Positions 43,060 to 50,048 of a stretch of 64,000 nt of DNA are shown here, in pieces. The translations under genes were made by a program, and so were the position numbers. Within the stretch, counting starts at the first letter, position 1. Every line of letters begins with the position of its first letter. Source of the stretch: Sphingomonas qomolangmaensis. GTDB lineage: Bacteria; Pseudomonadota; Alphaproteobacteria; Sphingomonadales; Sphingomonadaceae. Below the pieces are notes generated by a model, which made no database searches, had not been told where the DNA came from, and saw only the letters and a list, made by a program, of their open reading frames with translations. The DNA lies in NCBI RefSeq assembly GCF_024496245.1, contig NZ_CP101740.1, positions 1,363,501-1,427,500 on the forward strand, read 5' to 3'.

Positions 43060-43197
43060 TTAATCTTCGGCGAGCGCCTTGACCGGGCTGCCCGGCGTCG
43101 CCGCCACCAGCGTGCCGCGCTTCGCCGTACCCGCATACGCCGCGGCGAGCCCGCTCAACAGCGTACCCGCGATCAACAACGCCAATACCTTACGCAT
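43060..43197 (-). CDS. Small secreted 45-residue peptide between leuC and the MBL gene
   Basis: ATG at 43197, TAA at 43060-43062. GGAAGGGG at ideal spacing precedes the start. The peptide begins MRKVLALLIAGTLLSGLAAA with a cleavage site at AYA-G, leaving about 20 residues (GTAKRGTLVAATPGSPVKAL plus AED). It looks like a minimal exported peptide; similar small proteins are known beside leuC in sphingomonads only from my memory. Function unknown. It is followed by the MBL gene 73 bases later. Confidence 0.6.
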   Translation of the reverse strand: MRKVLALLIAGTLLSGLAAAYAGTAKRGTLVAATPGSPVKALAED

Positions 43198-43241
43198 CTA
43201 CTCGACCCCTTCCGGGTGGTCCCCGGTTCCGTTTCGACCGT

Positions 43242-44681
43242 TCAGTCCGCGCGCCCGATCAACTCCCTGACATCGGCCAGCCGCCCCGTTACCGCCGCGG
43301 CCGCCGCCATCGCCGGCGAAACCAGATGCGTGCGCGCGCCCGGTCCCTGCCGTCCTACGAAATTGCGGTTCGAAGTGGAAGCGCAGCGTTCGCCCGCCGG
43401 CACTTTGTCGGGGTTCATCGCCAGGCACATCGAACAGCCGGGCTCGCGCCATTCGAACCCCGCCTCCACGAAGATGCGGTCGAGCCCCTCGGCCTCGGCC
43501 TGGCGCTTCACCAGCCCCGATCCGGGGACGACCAGCGCCTGCTTGATCCCGCCCGCCACCTTGCGCCCGCGCACCACCGCCGCGGCGGCGCGCAGATCCT
43601 CGATCCGACTGTTGGTGCAGCTACCGATGAAGATATGCTCGACCGCGACGTCCTGCATCCGCATGCCCGGGGTCAGCCCCATATAGTCGAGCGATTTGCG
43701 CGCCGCCGCTTGCTTCGAAGGGTCGGCAAAGCTCTCGGGCGCGGGCACCACGCCGGTGATCGCCACGACATCCTCGGGGCTGGTGCCCCAGGTGAGCGAC
43801 GGCGCGATGTCGTCGGCATGCAGCAGCACGGTCTTGTCATACACAGCGCCAGCGTCGCTCGGCAGCGTCCGCCAATAGGCGACCGCGCGCTCCCATTCCT
43901 CGCCCTGCGGCGCCATCGGCCGCCCCTTCAGATAGGCGAAGGTCGTCTCGTCGGGCGCGATCAGCCCGGCGCGCGCGCCGCCCTCGATCGACATGTTGCT
44001 GATCGTCAGCCGCCCCTCGATCGAAAGCCCGCGAATGACCTCGCCGGTATATTCGATGACATGGCCGGTGCCGCCCGCCGCGCCGATCTTGCCGATGATC
44101 GCCAGGATCACGTCCTTGGCCGACACGCCGAACCCCAGCGTCCCGTCGACGCGGACTTCCATCGTCTTGGCCTGTTGCAGCAGCAAGGTCTGCGTCGCGA
44201 GCACATGCTCGACCTCGCTGGTGCCGATCCCGAACGCCAGCGCCCCCAGCGCGCCATGCGCCGAAGTATGGCTGTCGCCGCACACCAAGGTCGTGCCCGG
44301 CAGCGTGAAGCCCTGCTCGGGCCCCACGACATGGACGATCCCCTGCCGCGCCTCGATCGCGTCGATATAGGTGATGCCGAATTCGGCGACGTTGCGTTCG
44401 AGCGCGGCAAGCTGTTCGGCGCTGGCCGGGTCGGCGATCGCCAGGCGATTGCCGTCGGCACCCACCCGCGCCGTGGTCGGCAAATTATGATCGGGCACTG
44501 CCAGCGTCAGCTCGGGCCGGCGCACCGCGCGCCCCGCGGCGCGAAGTCCCGAAAACGCCTGCGGGCTGGTGACTTCGTGGACGAGGTGACGGTCGATATA
44601 GATCAGGCAGGTGCCGTCATCACGCCGTTCGACGACATGATCGGCCCAGATCTTTTCATACATGGTAAGCGGACGGCCCAT
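43242..44681 (-). CDS. leuC: 3-isopropylmalate dehydratase large subunit
   Basis: 479 residues, aconitase family with a [4Fe-4S] cluster. Cluster Cys sites are in [14 protein letters not shown] and [32 protein letters not shown] and [17 protein letters not shown] are also diagnostic. ATG 44681 ([17 protein letters not shown]) has GGGGGA upstream; the frame extends 12 more residues but without support. It is the first gene of a minus-strand cluster ending with the quinone reductase. Confidence 0.96.
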   Translation of the reverse strand: MGRPLTMYEKIWADHVVERRDDGTCLIYIDRHLVHEVTSPQAFSGLRAAGRAVRRPELTLAVPDHNLPTTARVGADGNRLAIADPASAEQLAALERNVAEFGITYIDAIEARQGIVHVVGPEQGFTLPGTTLVCGDSHTSAHGALGALAFGIGTSEVEHVLATQTLLLQQAKTMEVRVDGTLGFGVSAKDVILAIIGKIGAAGGTGHVIEYTGEVIRGLSIEGRLTISNMSIEGGARAGLIAPDETTFAYLKGRPMAPQGEEWERAVAYWRTLPSDAGAVYDKTVLLHADDIAPSLTWGTSPEDVVAITGVVPAPESFADPSKQAAARKSLDYMGLTPGMRMQDVAVEHIFIGSCTNSRIEDLRAAAAVVRGRKVAGGIKQALVVPGSGLVKRQAEAEGLDRIFVEAGFEWREPGCSMCLAMNPDKVPAGERCASTSNRNFVGRQGPGARTHLVSPAMAAAAAVTGRLADVRELIGRAD

Positions 44682-44748
44682 TCCCCCGCGCTCTAACGTT
44701 TTTGTGCGCCAGGGCAAGTCGCGGCGTCAGATTATGTCGCAGCCAACG

Positions 44749-44901
44749 CCTCCCCCGCCAGGGGCCGGTGGTAGCCCGCAGGGCTGACGGAGGGGGCGGG
44801 CGGCGGTCCGGCCCGCGGTCTGGGAAACAGCGCGACAATCGACCCGTCCCGTATCCTCCCCCACCGTCGCCTCCGGCGCCACCTCCCCCTGGCGGGGGAG
44901 G
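44749..44901. repeat. CCTCCCCC-type inverted-repeat element, copy 1
   Basis: 153 bases opening CCTCCCCCGCCAGGGGCC and closing CCCCTGGCGGGGGAGG, so the ends are reverse complements. The interior contains GCAGGGCTGACGGAGGGGGC and CAATCGACCCG, shared with copy 2 at 44991. It lies between leuC and crtW, which are divergently transcribed. Confidence 0.8.
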
Positions 44902-44990
44902 ATGTTTTGGGGCACGTGCCGATCCAATCGGTCCGAACCACCTCATCTGTAAGCCGGAAAGCCGCCAACAACGGCCGCCCCAATCCCAAT

Positions 44991-45134
44991 CCTCCCCCGC
45001 CAGGGGGAGGTGGCAGCCCGCAGGGCTGACGGAGGGGGCGGGCGGCGGTCCGGCTCGCGGCCTGGGAGACGGCGCCACAATCGACCCGCCCCGCACCCTC
45101 CCCCTCCGGCGCCTCCTCCCCCTGGCGGGGGAGG
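44991..45134. repeat. CCTCCCCC-type inverted-repeat element, copy 2
   Basis: 144 bases, same ends and interior as copy 1, separated from it by 89 unique bases. It ends 72 bases before the crtW start, so the transcript leader of crtW may carry part of it. A third, shorter element with the same ends lies at 61170-61289. Confidence 0.8.
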
Positions 45135-45206
45135 AACACCGCATCGCCCCCCTACCGTCCCACGCCCACTATCGAAGCGCGCTGCCAGCCCCTATGTGCA
45201 ACCCTC

Positions 45207-45989
45207 ATGACAGCGGTCGCCCACTCCACCGAAACCCCCGCACGCTATCGCTGGGCCGCGCCGCGCCAGGCGTTGATCGGGACGTCGCTCGCCATAGCGA
45301 TCTGTACCGCGTGGCTCGCTATCCACTTCGTTTCGATGTTCGTGCTCGAGATCGATCTCGTCACCCTGCCGCTGGTGGCGGTACTGATGGCGCTGCAATG
45401 CTGGCTGTCGGTCGGGATGTTCATCGTCGCGCACGACGCGATGCACGGATCGCTGGCCCCCGGGCGGACGAAGCTCAACGCGCGCATCGGCGCGGGGCTG
45501 CTGCTGCTCTATGCGGGCTTTGGCTGGACGAAGATGCGCGAAGCGCATTTCGAGCATCACCGCCATGCCGGCAGCGAGCGCGACCCTGATTTCGACGCCG
45601 CCAACCCGCGCAATTTCGTGCGCTGGTACACGACCTTCCTGAAGCGCTATTTCGGCTGGCAATCGGGGCTGTACGTGATGACCGTGGTCAATGTGTATTG
45701 GCTGGTGTTCGGCGTGCCGCTCGCCAACATCATCCTGCTCTATGGCCTGCCCGCAATCCTGTCGTCGCTCCAGCTCTTCTATTTCGGCACCTATCGCCCG
45801 CACCGCCACGACGATGAAGGCTTCACCGACCGCCACAACGCGCGCAGCGAAGGCTTCGGCACGCTCGCCAGTCTGGCGTCGTGTTTCCATTTTGGCTATC
45901 ATCACGAACATCATGTGAACCCCGGCGTGCCGTGGTGGGGGCTGCCTGCCTGCCGCCGGGCGACGCTGCGCAGTGGAAGCACCCAATGA
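45207..45989 (+). CDS. crtW: Beta-carotene 4-ketolase
   Basis: 260 residues, integral membrane diiron enzyme. The three His clusters are visible: HDAMHGSL, EAHFEHHRHAG and FGYHHEHHVNPGVPWWGLP, with YFGTYRPHR between them. It adds keto groups at C4/C4' of beta-ionone rings, giving canthaxanthin or, with CrtZ, astaxanthin. Start ATG 45207. The stop overlaps the crtZ ATG by 4 bases, so the two steps are translationally coupled. The C-terminal ~15 residues (CRRATLRSGSTQ) are atypical. Confidence 0.95.
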   Translation: MTAVAHSTETPARYRWAAPRQALIGTSLAIAICTAWLAIHFVSMFVLEIDLVTLPLVAVLMALQCWLSVGMFIVAHDAMHGSLAPGRTKLNARIGAGLLLLYAGFGWTKMREAHFEHHRHAGSERDPDFDAANPRNFVRWYTTFLKRYFGWQSGLYVMTVVNVYWLVFGVPLANIILLYGLPAILSSLQLFYFGTYRPHRHDDEGFTDRHNARSEGFGTLASLASCFHFGYHHEHHVNPGVPWWGLPACRRATLRSGSTQ

Positions 45990-46501
45990 CCGCGTTCGAA
46001 AAGATCGCCATCGTCCTCGCCGCGGTCGCGGGGATGGAGCTGTTCGCGTGGAGCGCGCATCGCTACATCATGCACGGCTGGGGCTGGGGCTGGCACCGCG
46101 ACCATCACGAGCCACACGACCATGCGCTCGAGCGCAACGATCTTTACGCAGTGGCTTTCGGCAGCTTCGTCAGCGCAATGTTCGTCGTCGCGTATCTGAA
46201 CCCGCAGGCGGGCTGGTCCGAGCCGCTGTGGTGGACCGCGCTCGGCATCACCGTCTACGGGCTGATCTACGCCTTCATCCATGACGGGCTGGTGCACCAG
46301 CGCTTCTTCCGCTGGGTGCCCAAGCGCGGCTATGCCAAGCGGCTGGTGCAGGCGCACAAGCTGCACCATGCGACGATCGGGAAGGAAGGCGGGGTCAGCT
46401 TCGGCTTCATCCTGGCGCCCGATCCGCAGCGGCTGAAGGCCGAGCTGAAGCGCCAGAAGGCAGCGGGTATCGCGAAACTGCGGCCCGCCGAGGTCGATTG
46501 A
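45986..46501 (+). CDS. crtZ: Beta-carotene 3-hydroxylase
   Basis: 171 residues from the coupled ATG 45986. Four His motifs are present: HRYIMHGWGWGWHRDHHEP, HDGLVHQRFF and KLHHA. It hydroxylates beta-ionone rings at C3/C3', making zeaxanthin or astaxanthin-type products. Membrane helices alternate with the His motifs. With crtW it forms the terminal module of xanthophyll synthesis; the genes crtE, crtB, crtI and crtY are not in the window. Confidence 0.95.
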   Translation: MTAFEKIAIVLAAVAGMELFAWSAHRYIMHGWGWGWHRDHHEPHDHALERNDLYAVAFGSFVSAMFVVAYLNPQAGWSEPLWWTALGITVYGLIYAFIHDGLVHQRFFRWVPKRGYAKRLVQAHKLHHATIGKEGGVSFGFILAPDPQRLKAELKRQKAAGIAKLRPAEVD

Positions 46502-46508
46502 TCACCGT

Positions 46509-46542
46509 CCGTTCGCACTGAGCTTGTCGAAGTGCCGTTCTT
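46509..46542. repeat. Single arm of the CCGTTCG family element
   Basis: Starts CCGTTCGCACTGAGCTTGTC and continues GAAGTGCCGTTCTT, matching the left arm at 20697. No right arm follows within 200 bases, so this is a half element. It begins 8 bases after the crtZ stop. Confidence 0.7.
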
Positions 46543-46647
46543 CTTTACGCCCCCCTCGGTGTGGCAGACTTGGATAAATTGGCGCGTAGATCACTCGGAC
46601 CGGCCCACGGGCGCGCCTCGGCGATGCCGATGCCCGAATAATCATTA

Positions 46648-46672
46648 CGCGGGCACCATGTTCGTGCCCGCG
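46648..46672 (+). promoter_or_regulatory. Hairpin ahead of the DUF3597 gene
   Basis: CGCGGGCAC-CATGTTC-GTGCCCGCG, a perfect 9-bp stem with a 7-base loop. It lies 34 bases before the DUF3597 start codon and 146 bases after crtZ. It may end the crtWZ transcript or act in the leader of the next gene; there is no T tract. Confidence 0.45.
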
Positions 46673-46706
46673 CGTTCAGCCCCCGAACAACATCAGGAGC
46701 AGGCGC

Positions 46707-47147
46707 ATGAGCATTTTCGGCAAGATCAAGGACGCGATCTTCGGCACCAATGGCGGCCCGACGGGCGGCGGCTATATCGGTGGTCGCAAGCCTGAGCCGC
46801 AGGCGGCGCCGCAGGCAGCCCCTGCGCCCACCGCGCAGGCAACGCGCCCCGCGCCGGTTCCTGCCCCCGCCCAACCCGCCCCCGCAGCACCCGCGGCCGC
46901 CCCGGTCGCGCAATCGGCCGAACAACGCTTGGTCGAGCTCGCCGAATTCAAGGGCAATCCCGACCTCAACTGGCGGACCTCGATCGTCGACCTGATGAAG
47001 CTGCTCGACCTCGATTCGAGCCTCGACAACCGCAAGGAGCTCGCGACCGAGCTCGGCTATACCGGCGCAAAGGACGGCTCGGCCGAAATGAACATCTGGC
47101 TCCACGCCGCGGTGATGAAGCAATTGGGCGCCGACACCGCCGCCTGA
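46707..47147 (+). CDS. DUF3597 domain protein
   Basis: 146 residues. Starts MSIFGKIKDAIFG, then an Ala/Pro-rich linker of ~45 residues (PAPVPAPAQPAPAAPAA), then the compact DUF3597 domain (LNWRTSIVDLMKLLDLDSSL, RKELATELGYTG, MNIWLHAAVMKQLG). The family has a small helical domain of unknown function, usually in cell-envelope-associated proteins. GGAGCAGG lies upstream of the ATG. Confidence 0.88.
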   Translation: MSIFGKIKDAIFGTNGGPTGGGYIGGRKPEPQAAPQAAPAPTAQATRPAPVPAPAQPAPAAPAAAPVAQSAEQRLVELAEFKGNPDLNWRTSIVDLMKLLDLDSSLDNRKELATELGYTGAKDGSAEMNIWLHAAVMKQLGADTAA

Positions 47148-47153
47148 CCCCCG

Positions 47154-47193
47154 CCGCCCGCGTTCCTCGGCTTGCCCCAGGGAACGCGGGCGG
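47154..47193 (+). terminator. 13-bp hairpin after the DUF3597 gene
   Basis: CCGCCCGCGTTCC at 47154-47166 pairs perfectly with GGAACGCGGGCGG at 47181-47193 around a 14-base loop, 6 bases after the stop codon. Followed by CCCCCGGCGGTTTAG rather than a T tract, so it is a strong hairpin with uncertain termination. Confidence 0.6.
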
Positions 47194-47244
47194 CCCCCGG
47201 CGGTTTAGCCCGCTCCCTATGCAGATTTTCGGAAAGCATCGCTC

Positions 47245-47553
47245 ATGACCCGCCAGACCCCTTCGCCCCGGAAGACCCTCTCGCTCGCCGCGGTCGGCGC
47301 GCTGGTCGCCGGCATCGGCGCGGTCGCCGCGGGCTTTTGGCTGCGTAACCGCAGCGCCGCCTCACCCGAGCACGCCGCACCCGATCTTTCCCTCGACGCG
47401 CCGCGCCCTGACGGCAGCACGCGCGCACCGGTGGCCTTCCGCCCCGACCCAACCGCACCGGTATCGGCAGGCGAACGCGAATCGCTTCGCCCGGCGACCG
47501 GGCCGTCGCCGAGCATCGTTGCCGATCGCGGCGGGGTTCGAAGCGGGGCGTAG
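47245..47553 (+). CDS. Hypothetical 102-residue membrane-anchored protein
   Basis: One N-terminal hydrophobic helix (TLSLAAVGALVAGIGAVAAG) after a short basic start (MTRQTPSPRK) anchors it; the remaining ~70 residues are Pro/Ala/Asp/Arg-rich and probably disordered in the periplasm. GGAAAG upstream. No family recognised. It lies between a hairpin and a repeat element and is on its own. Confidence 0.6.
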   Translation: MTRQTPSPRKTLSLAAVGALVAGIGAVAAGFWLRNRSAASPEHAAPDLSLDAPRPDGSTRAPVAFRPDPTAPVSAGERESLRPATGPSPSIVADRGGVRSGA

Positions 47554-47564
47554 GTCCTGCGCCA

Positions 47565-47686
47565 CCCGTTCGTGCTGAGTAGGGGCTGAGCGAAGGCGAA
47601 GACCCGTGTCGAAGGACATTGCCCCAAGCGACCCGGTCCTTCGATACGCCGCTTCGACAAGCTCAGCGGCTACTCAGGACGAAAGG
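47565..47686. repeat. Degenerate CCGTTCG/AGCTTGTCGAAG family element
   Basis: It opens CCCGTTCGTGCTGAG and closes with CTTCGACAAGCTCAGCGGCT then ACTCAGGACGAAAGG. The two sides form an imperfect inverted repeat with an extra internal dyad (GAAGGACATT / GTCCTTCGAT). It lies directly upstream of the aspartic protease gene and could take part in its leader. Confidence 0.65.
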
Positions 47687-47749
47687 GGCTTCACACCCCC
47701 CAACCCGATTCCGCTTCGCTTCGCCGCACCCCCGCGCTACCACCCGGCC

Positions 47750-48961
47750 ATGCACCACCCATGGCTGGCGTCGCTGCCGCTGCTTTTCGCCGCTTCAGCG
47801 GCCCCCGCCCAATCGCTCCCCGCGATGCTCCCCACCCCCGTGGCCGGCGTCTCGCTCACCGCCGACAGCGAGGCGCGCTGGGTCGATTTCACCCTCACCC
47901 CCGGCAACCAGCTTCGCTTCACGATGCTGGTCAACGGCAGCCCCGCCGCGGCGATCCTCGATACCGGGGTCAGCTTCAGCGTCGCGTCGCAGCGTTTCGT
48001 CAGCGCTGCGCGGCTCGAGGTCGCACGCGCACCCGCGGTGCGCGCCGAGGCGATCGGCGGCGCGGTGCCGATCAGCTGGGTCGCCACGCGCACCCTAGGC
48101 TTCGGCGGGCTCCAGCGCAGCGGCGGGCGGTTCGCGGTCGTCGATCTCAAGGCGGTTGCCACCGGCAGCGCCGAACCCGTCGAGATCCTCGTCGGCAGCG
48201 ACATATTGTCGTGCTGCGCGCTCGACATCGATTTCGACGCCAGCCGCTTCCGCCTGCTCCCCAGCGGCCGCCTCCCCTTCCAGGGCGCGACCGCGCCGCT
48301 GTCGGTCGGCCCACGCTCGAAGGTATTCATCAGCGAGGTCACGATCGGCGACAAAACGCTGCGCCCGCTGATCGTCGACACCGGCGACGGCTCGTCGCTG
48401 ACGCTGTCGCGCGCCGCCTGGGCGCTGTCGGGCGCCAACCCGCAAGCGGTCACCACCGCGGTCGCCTTCGGCCTTGGCGGCCAGATCGAAACCGAGCTGG
48501 CGATCCTCCCCAGCGCCCGCCTGGGCACCCAGCCGCTCAGCAATGTCGAGGTGCGCATCGAGGGCAAGGGCGGCTTTTCAGACCTCACCCGAACGTCGGG
48601 GCGGATCGGATCTGGGCTGCTGCAGCGCTATCGCGTGCTGCTCGATCCGCGCGCGGGGCGGATGGTCACCGCGCCGGGCAAGGCGGTCGATCAGCAGCCG
48701 GTGCGGTCGACCAGCGGCCTGCTGATCGGCTACGACAATGGCCGGCTGCGCGTGCTCCACGTGATGCGCGGCGGCCCTGCCGCGGCGACCGGCTGGCGCG
48801 CGGGCGACCAGATTTGCACCGTCGATGGCGCGCCGATCCCGCCGATCAATGCCGGCGGCAGCGTCGACACCGGCTGGTCGGCGGGGACTCCCGGCCGCAC
48901 CGTCGAGCTGGGGCTGTGCAACGGCACCCAGCGCCGGCTGACGCTGCGCCAATTCTATTGA
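47750..48961 (+). CDS. Exported retropepsin-like aspartic protease with PDZ domain
   Basis: 403 residues from ATG 47750, with a signal peptide (LASLPLLFAASAAPA-Q). Two aspartic-protease-like segments each carry a DTG: ILDTGVSFSVAS near residue 70 and LIVDTGDGSSLTLS near 205, so a single chain has the two lobes that retropepsins form by dimerising. The C-terminal ~90 residues are a PDZ-like domain (LRVLHVMRGGPAAATGWRAG). It should act in the periplasm on peptides or lipoproteins. The longer frame from 47606 lacks a signal and reads through the repeat element. Confidence 0.83.
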   Translation: MHHPWLASLPLLFAASAAPAQSLPAMLPTPVAGVSLTADSEARWVDFTLTPGNQLRFTMLVNGSPAAAILDTGVSFSVASQRFVSAARLEVARAPAVRAEAIGGAVPISWVATRTLGFGGLQRSGGRFAVVDLKAVATGSAEPVEILVGSDILSCCALDIDFDASRFRLLPSGRLPFQGATAPLSVGPRSKVFISEVTIGDKTLRPLIVDTGDGSSLTLSRAAWALSGANPQAVTTAVAFGLGGQIETELAILPSARLGTQPLSNVEVRIEGKGGFSDLTRTSGRIGSGLLQRYRVLLDPRAGRMVTAPGKAVDQQPVRSTSGLLIGYDNGRLRVLHVMRGGPAAATGWRAGDQICTVDGAPIPPINAGGSVDTGWSAGTPGRTVELGLCNGTQRRLTLRQFY

Positions 48962-48968
48962 ACAGGCG

Positions 48969-49169
48969 TCAGCCGCGGATCGCCAGCAGCGCGCCGATGA
49001 ACGCGCCGATCAGCGCGAACATCTGCACGCTCGGCCAATAGACCATGCCCACCCGGTCCCAATCGGCACGCCGCGTGCGACGATGCTCGGCGACCCCGGC
49101 CCATACCGCCACCGCGAGCAACGCCGCGACCGCGGCCCATGCCTTGTGTGTCCAAAACCACGCTTGCAT
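48969..49169 (-). CDS. Small two-helix membrane protein, 66 residues
   Basis: Starts MQAWFWTHKAWAAVAALLAV and contains a second helix SVQMFALIGAFIGALLAIRG, separated by a basic loop (EHRRTRRADWDR). It is predicted to span the inner membrane twice. It overlaps no other start and is divergent from the methyltransferase-like gene, 53 bases away. Family unknown. Confidence 0.6.
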   Translation of the reverse strand: MQAWFWTHKAWAAVAALLAVAVWAGVAEHRRTRRADWDRVGMVYWPSVQMFALIGAFIGALLAIRG

Positions 49170-49222
49170 CGTTTCGTTACCCGCTTAATCCTGTGCCCTA
49201 CCCCATCGCCGAAGGAATCGTC

Positions 49223-50029
49223 ATGCGCCAGTCCCTTGCCGCCATCGCCCTCGCGACCACCGTCGCCGCCGTCACCAGCGTCGCGATCGGCGCGCCGCAA
49301 ACCGCACCTGCCGCGCTCAAGGCGGCGGTCGACGGCTCCACGCGCACGCCGGCGAACAAGCTGCGCGATCGCTATCGCCACCCCGCCGAGACGCTCGCCT
49401 TTTTCGGCGTCCTCCCCACCGACACCGTGGTCGAGCTGTATCCCGGCGGCGGCTGGTACACCGAAATCCTCGCGCCGTATCTGAGCGCGCGCGGCACCTA
49501 TTATGCCGCCGCGCCGATGCCCAATGGCGTGAAGGGCCTGCAGACGCTGATCGCCAAGGACGCCGCGACCTATGGCAAGGTCAAGGTCGCCGCCTTCCCC
49601 GCCAAGCCGGGCGAGCCTACGGTCCCCGCGGGCAGCGCCGACGTCGTGCTCACCTTCCGCAACGTCCATAACTGGCGCTTCGGCGGTGCCGATGCCGCAC
49701 AGACCGCCTTCAACGCGGCGTTCGCGATGCTCAAGCCCGGCGGCACGCTCGGCGTGGTCGAGCACCGCCTGCCCGAGGCGCGCGATTCGGCGCTCGAGGA
49801 AAAGAGCGGCTATATGAAGACCAGCAGCGTCATCGGCTTCGCCAAGAAGGCGGGCTTCGAGGTCGCCGGCCAGTCCGAGGTGAACGCCAACCCCAAGGAC
49901 ACCGCCGACTGGCCCGAGGGCGTATGGACGCTGCCGCCCTCGCTGCGCCTGAAGGACGTCGACCGCGCGAAATACGAAGCGATCGGCGAAAGCGACCGCA
50001 TGACGATCAAGTTCCGCAAGCCGGCGTGA
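49223..50029 (+). CDS. Exported class I SAM-methyltransferase-like protein
   Basis: 268 residues from ATG 49223 (GAAGGA upstream). The first 27 residues (MRQSLAAIALATTVAAVTSV ... APQ) form a signal peptide. The mature part has the methyltransferase fold: motif I VVELYPGGGWYTEILAPYL, DVVLTFRNVHNW, and MLKPGGTLGVVEHRL. Since S-adenosylmethionine is cytoplasmic, an exported enzyme of this fold is odd; it may have lost the activity or use another ligand. Confidence 0.82.
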   Translation: MRQSLAAIALATTVAAVTSVAIGAPQTAPAALKAAVDGSTRTPANKLRDRYRHPAETLAFFGVLPTDTVVELYPGGGWYTEILAPYLSARGTYYAAAPMPNGVKGLQTLIAKDAATYGKVKVAAFPAKPGEPTVPAGSADVVLTFRNVHNWRFGGADAAQTAFNAAFAMLKPGGTLGVVEHRLPEARDSALEEKSGYMKTSSVIGFAKKAGFEVAGQSEVNANPKDTADWPEGVWTLPPSLRLKDVDRAKYEAIGESDRMTIKFRKPA

Positions 50030-50048
50030 TCGACCGTCGCGTTCGCCC

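Noticed and set aside
44749..45134. Tandem CCTCCCCC units considered as an integron or IS end
   Set aside because: No transposase or integrase frame lies within or beside them and no flanking direct repeat is seen; they behave as dispersed intergenic palindromes.
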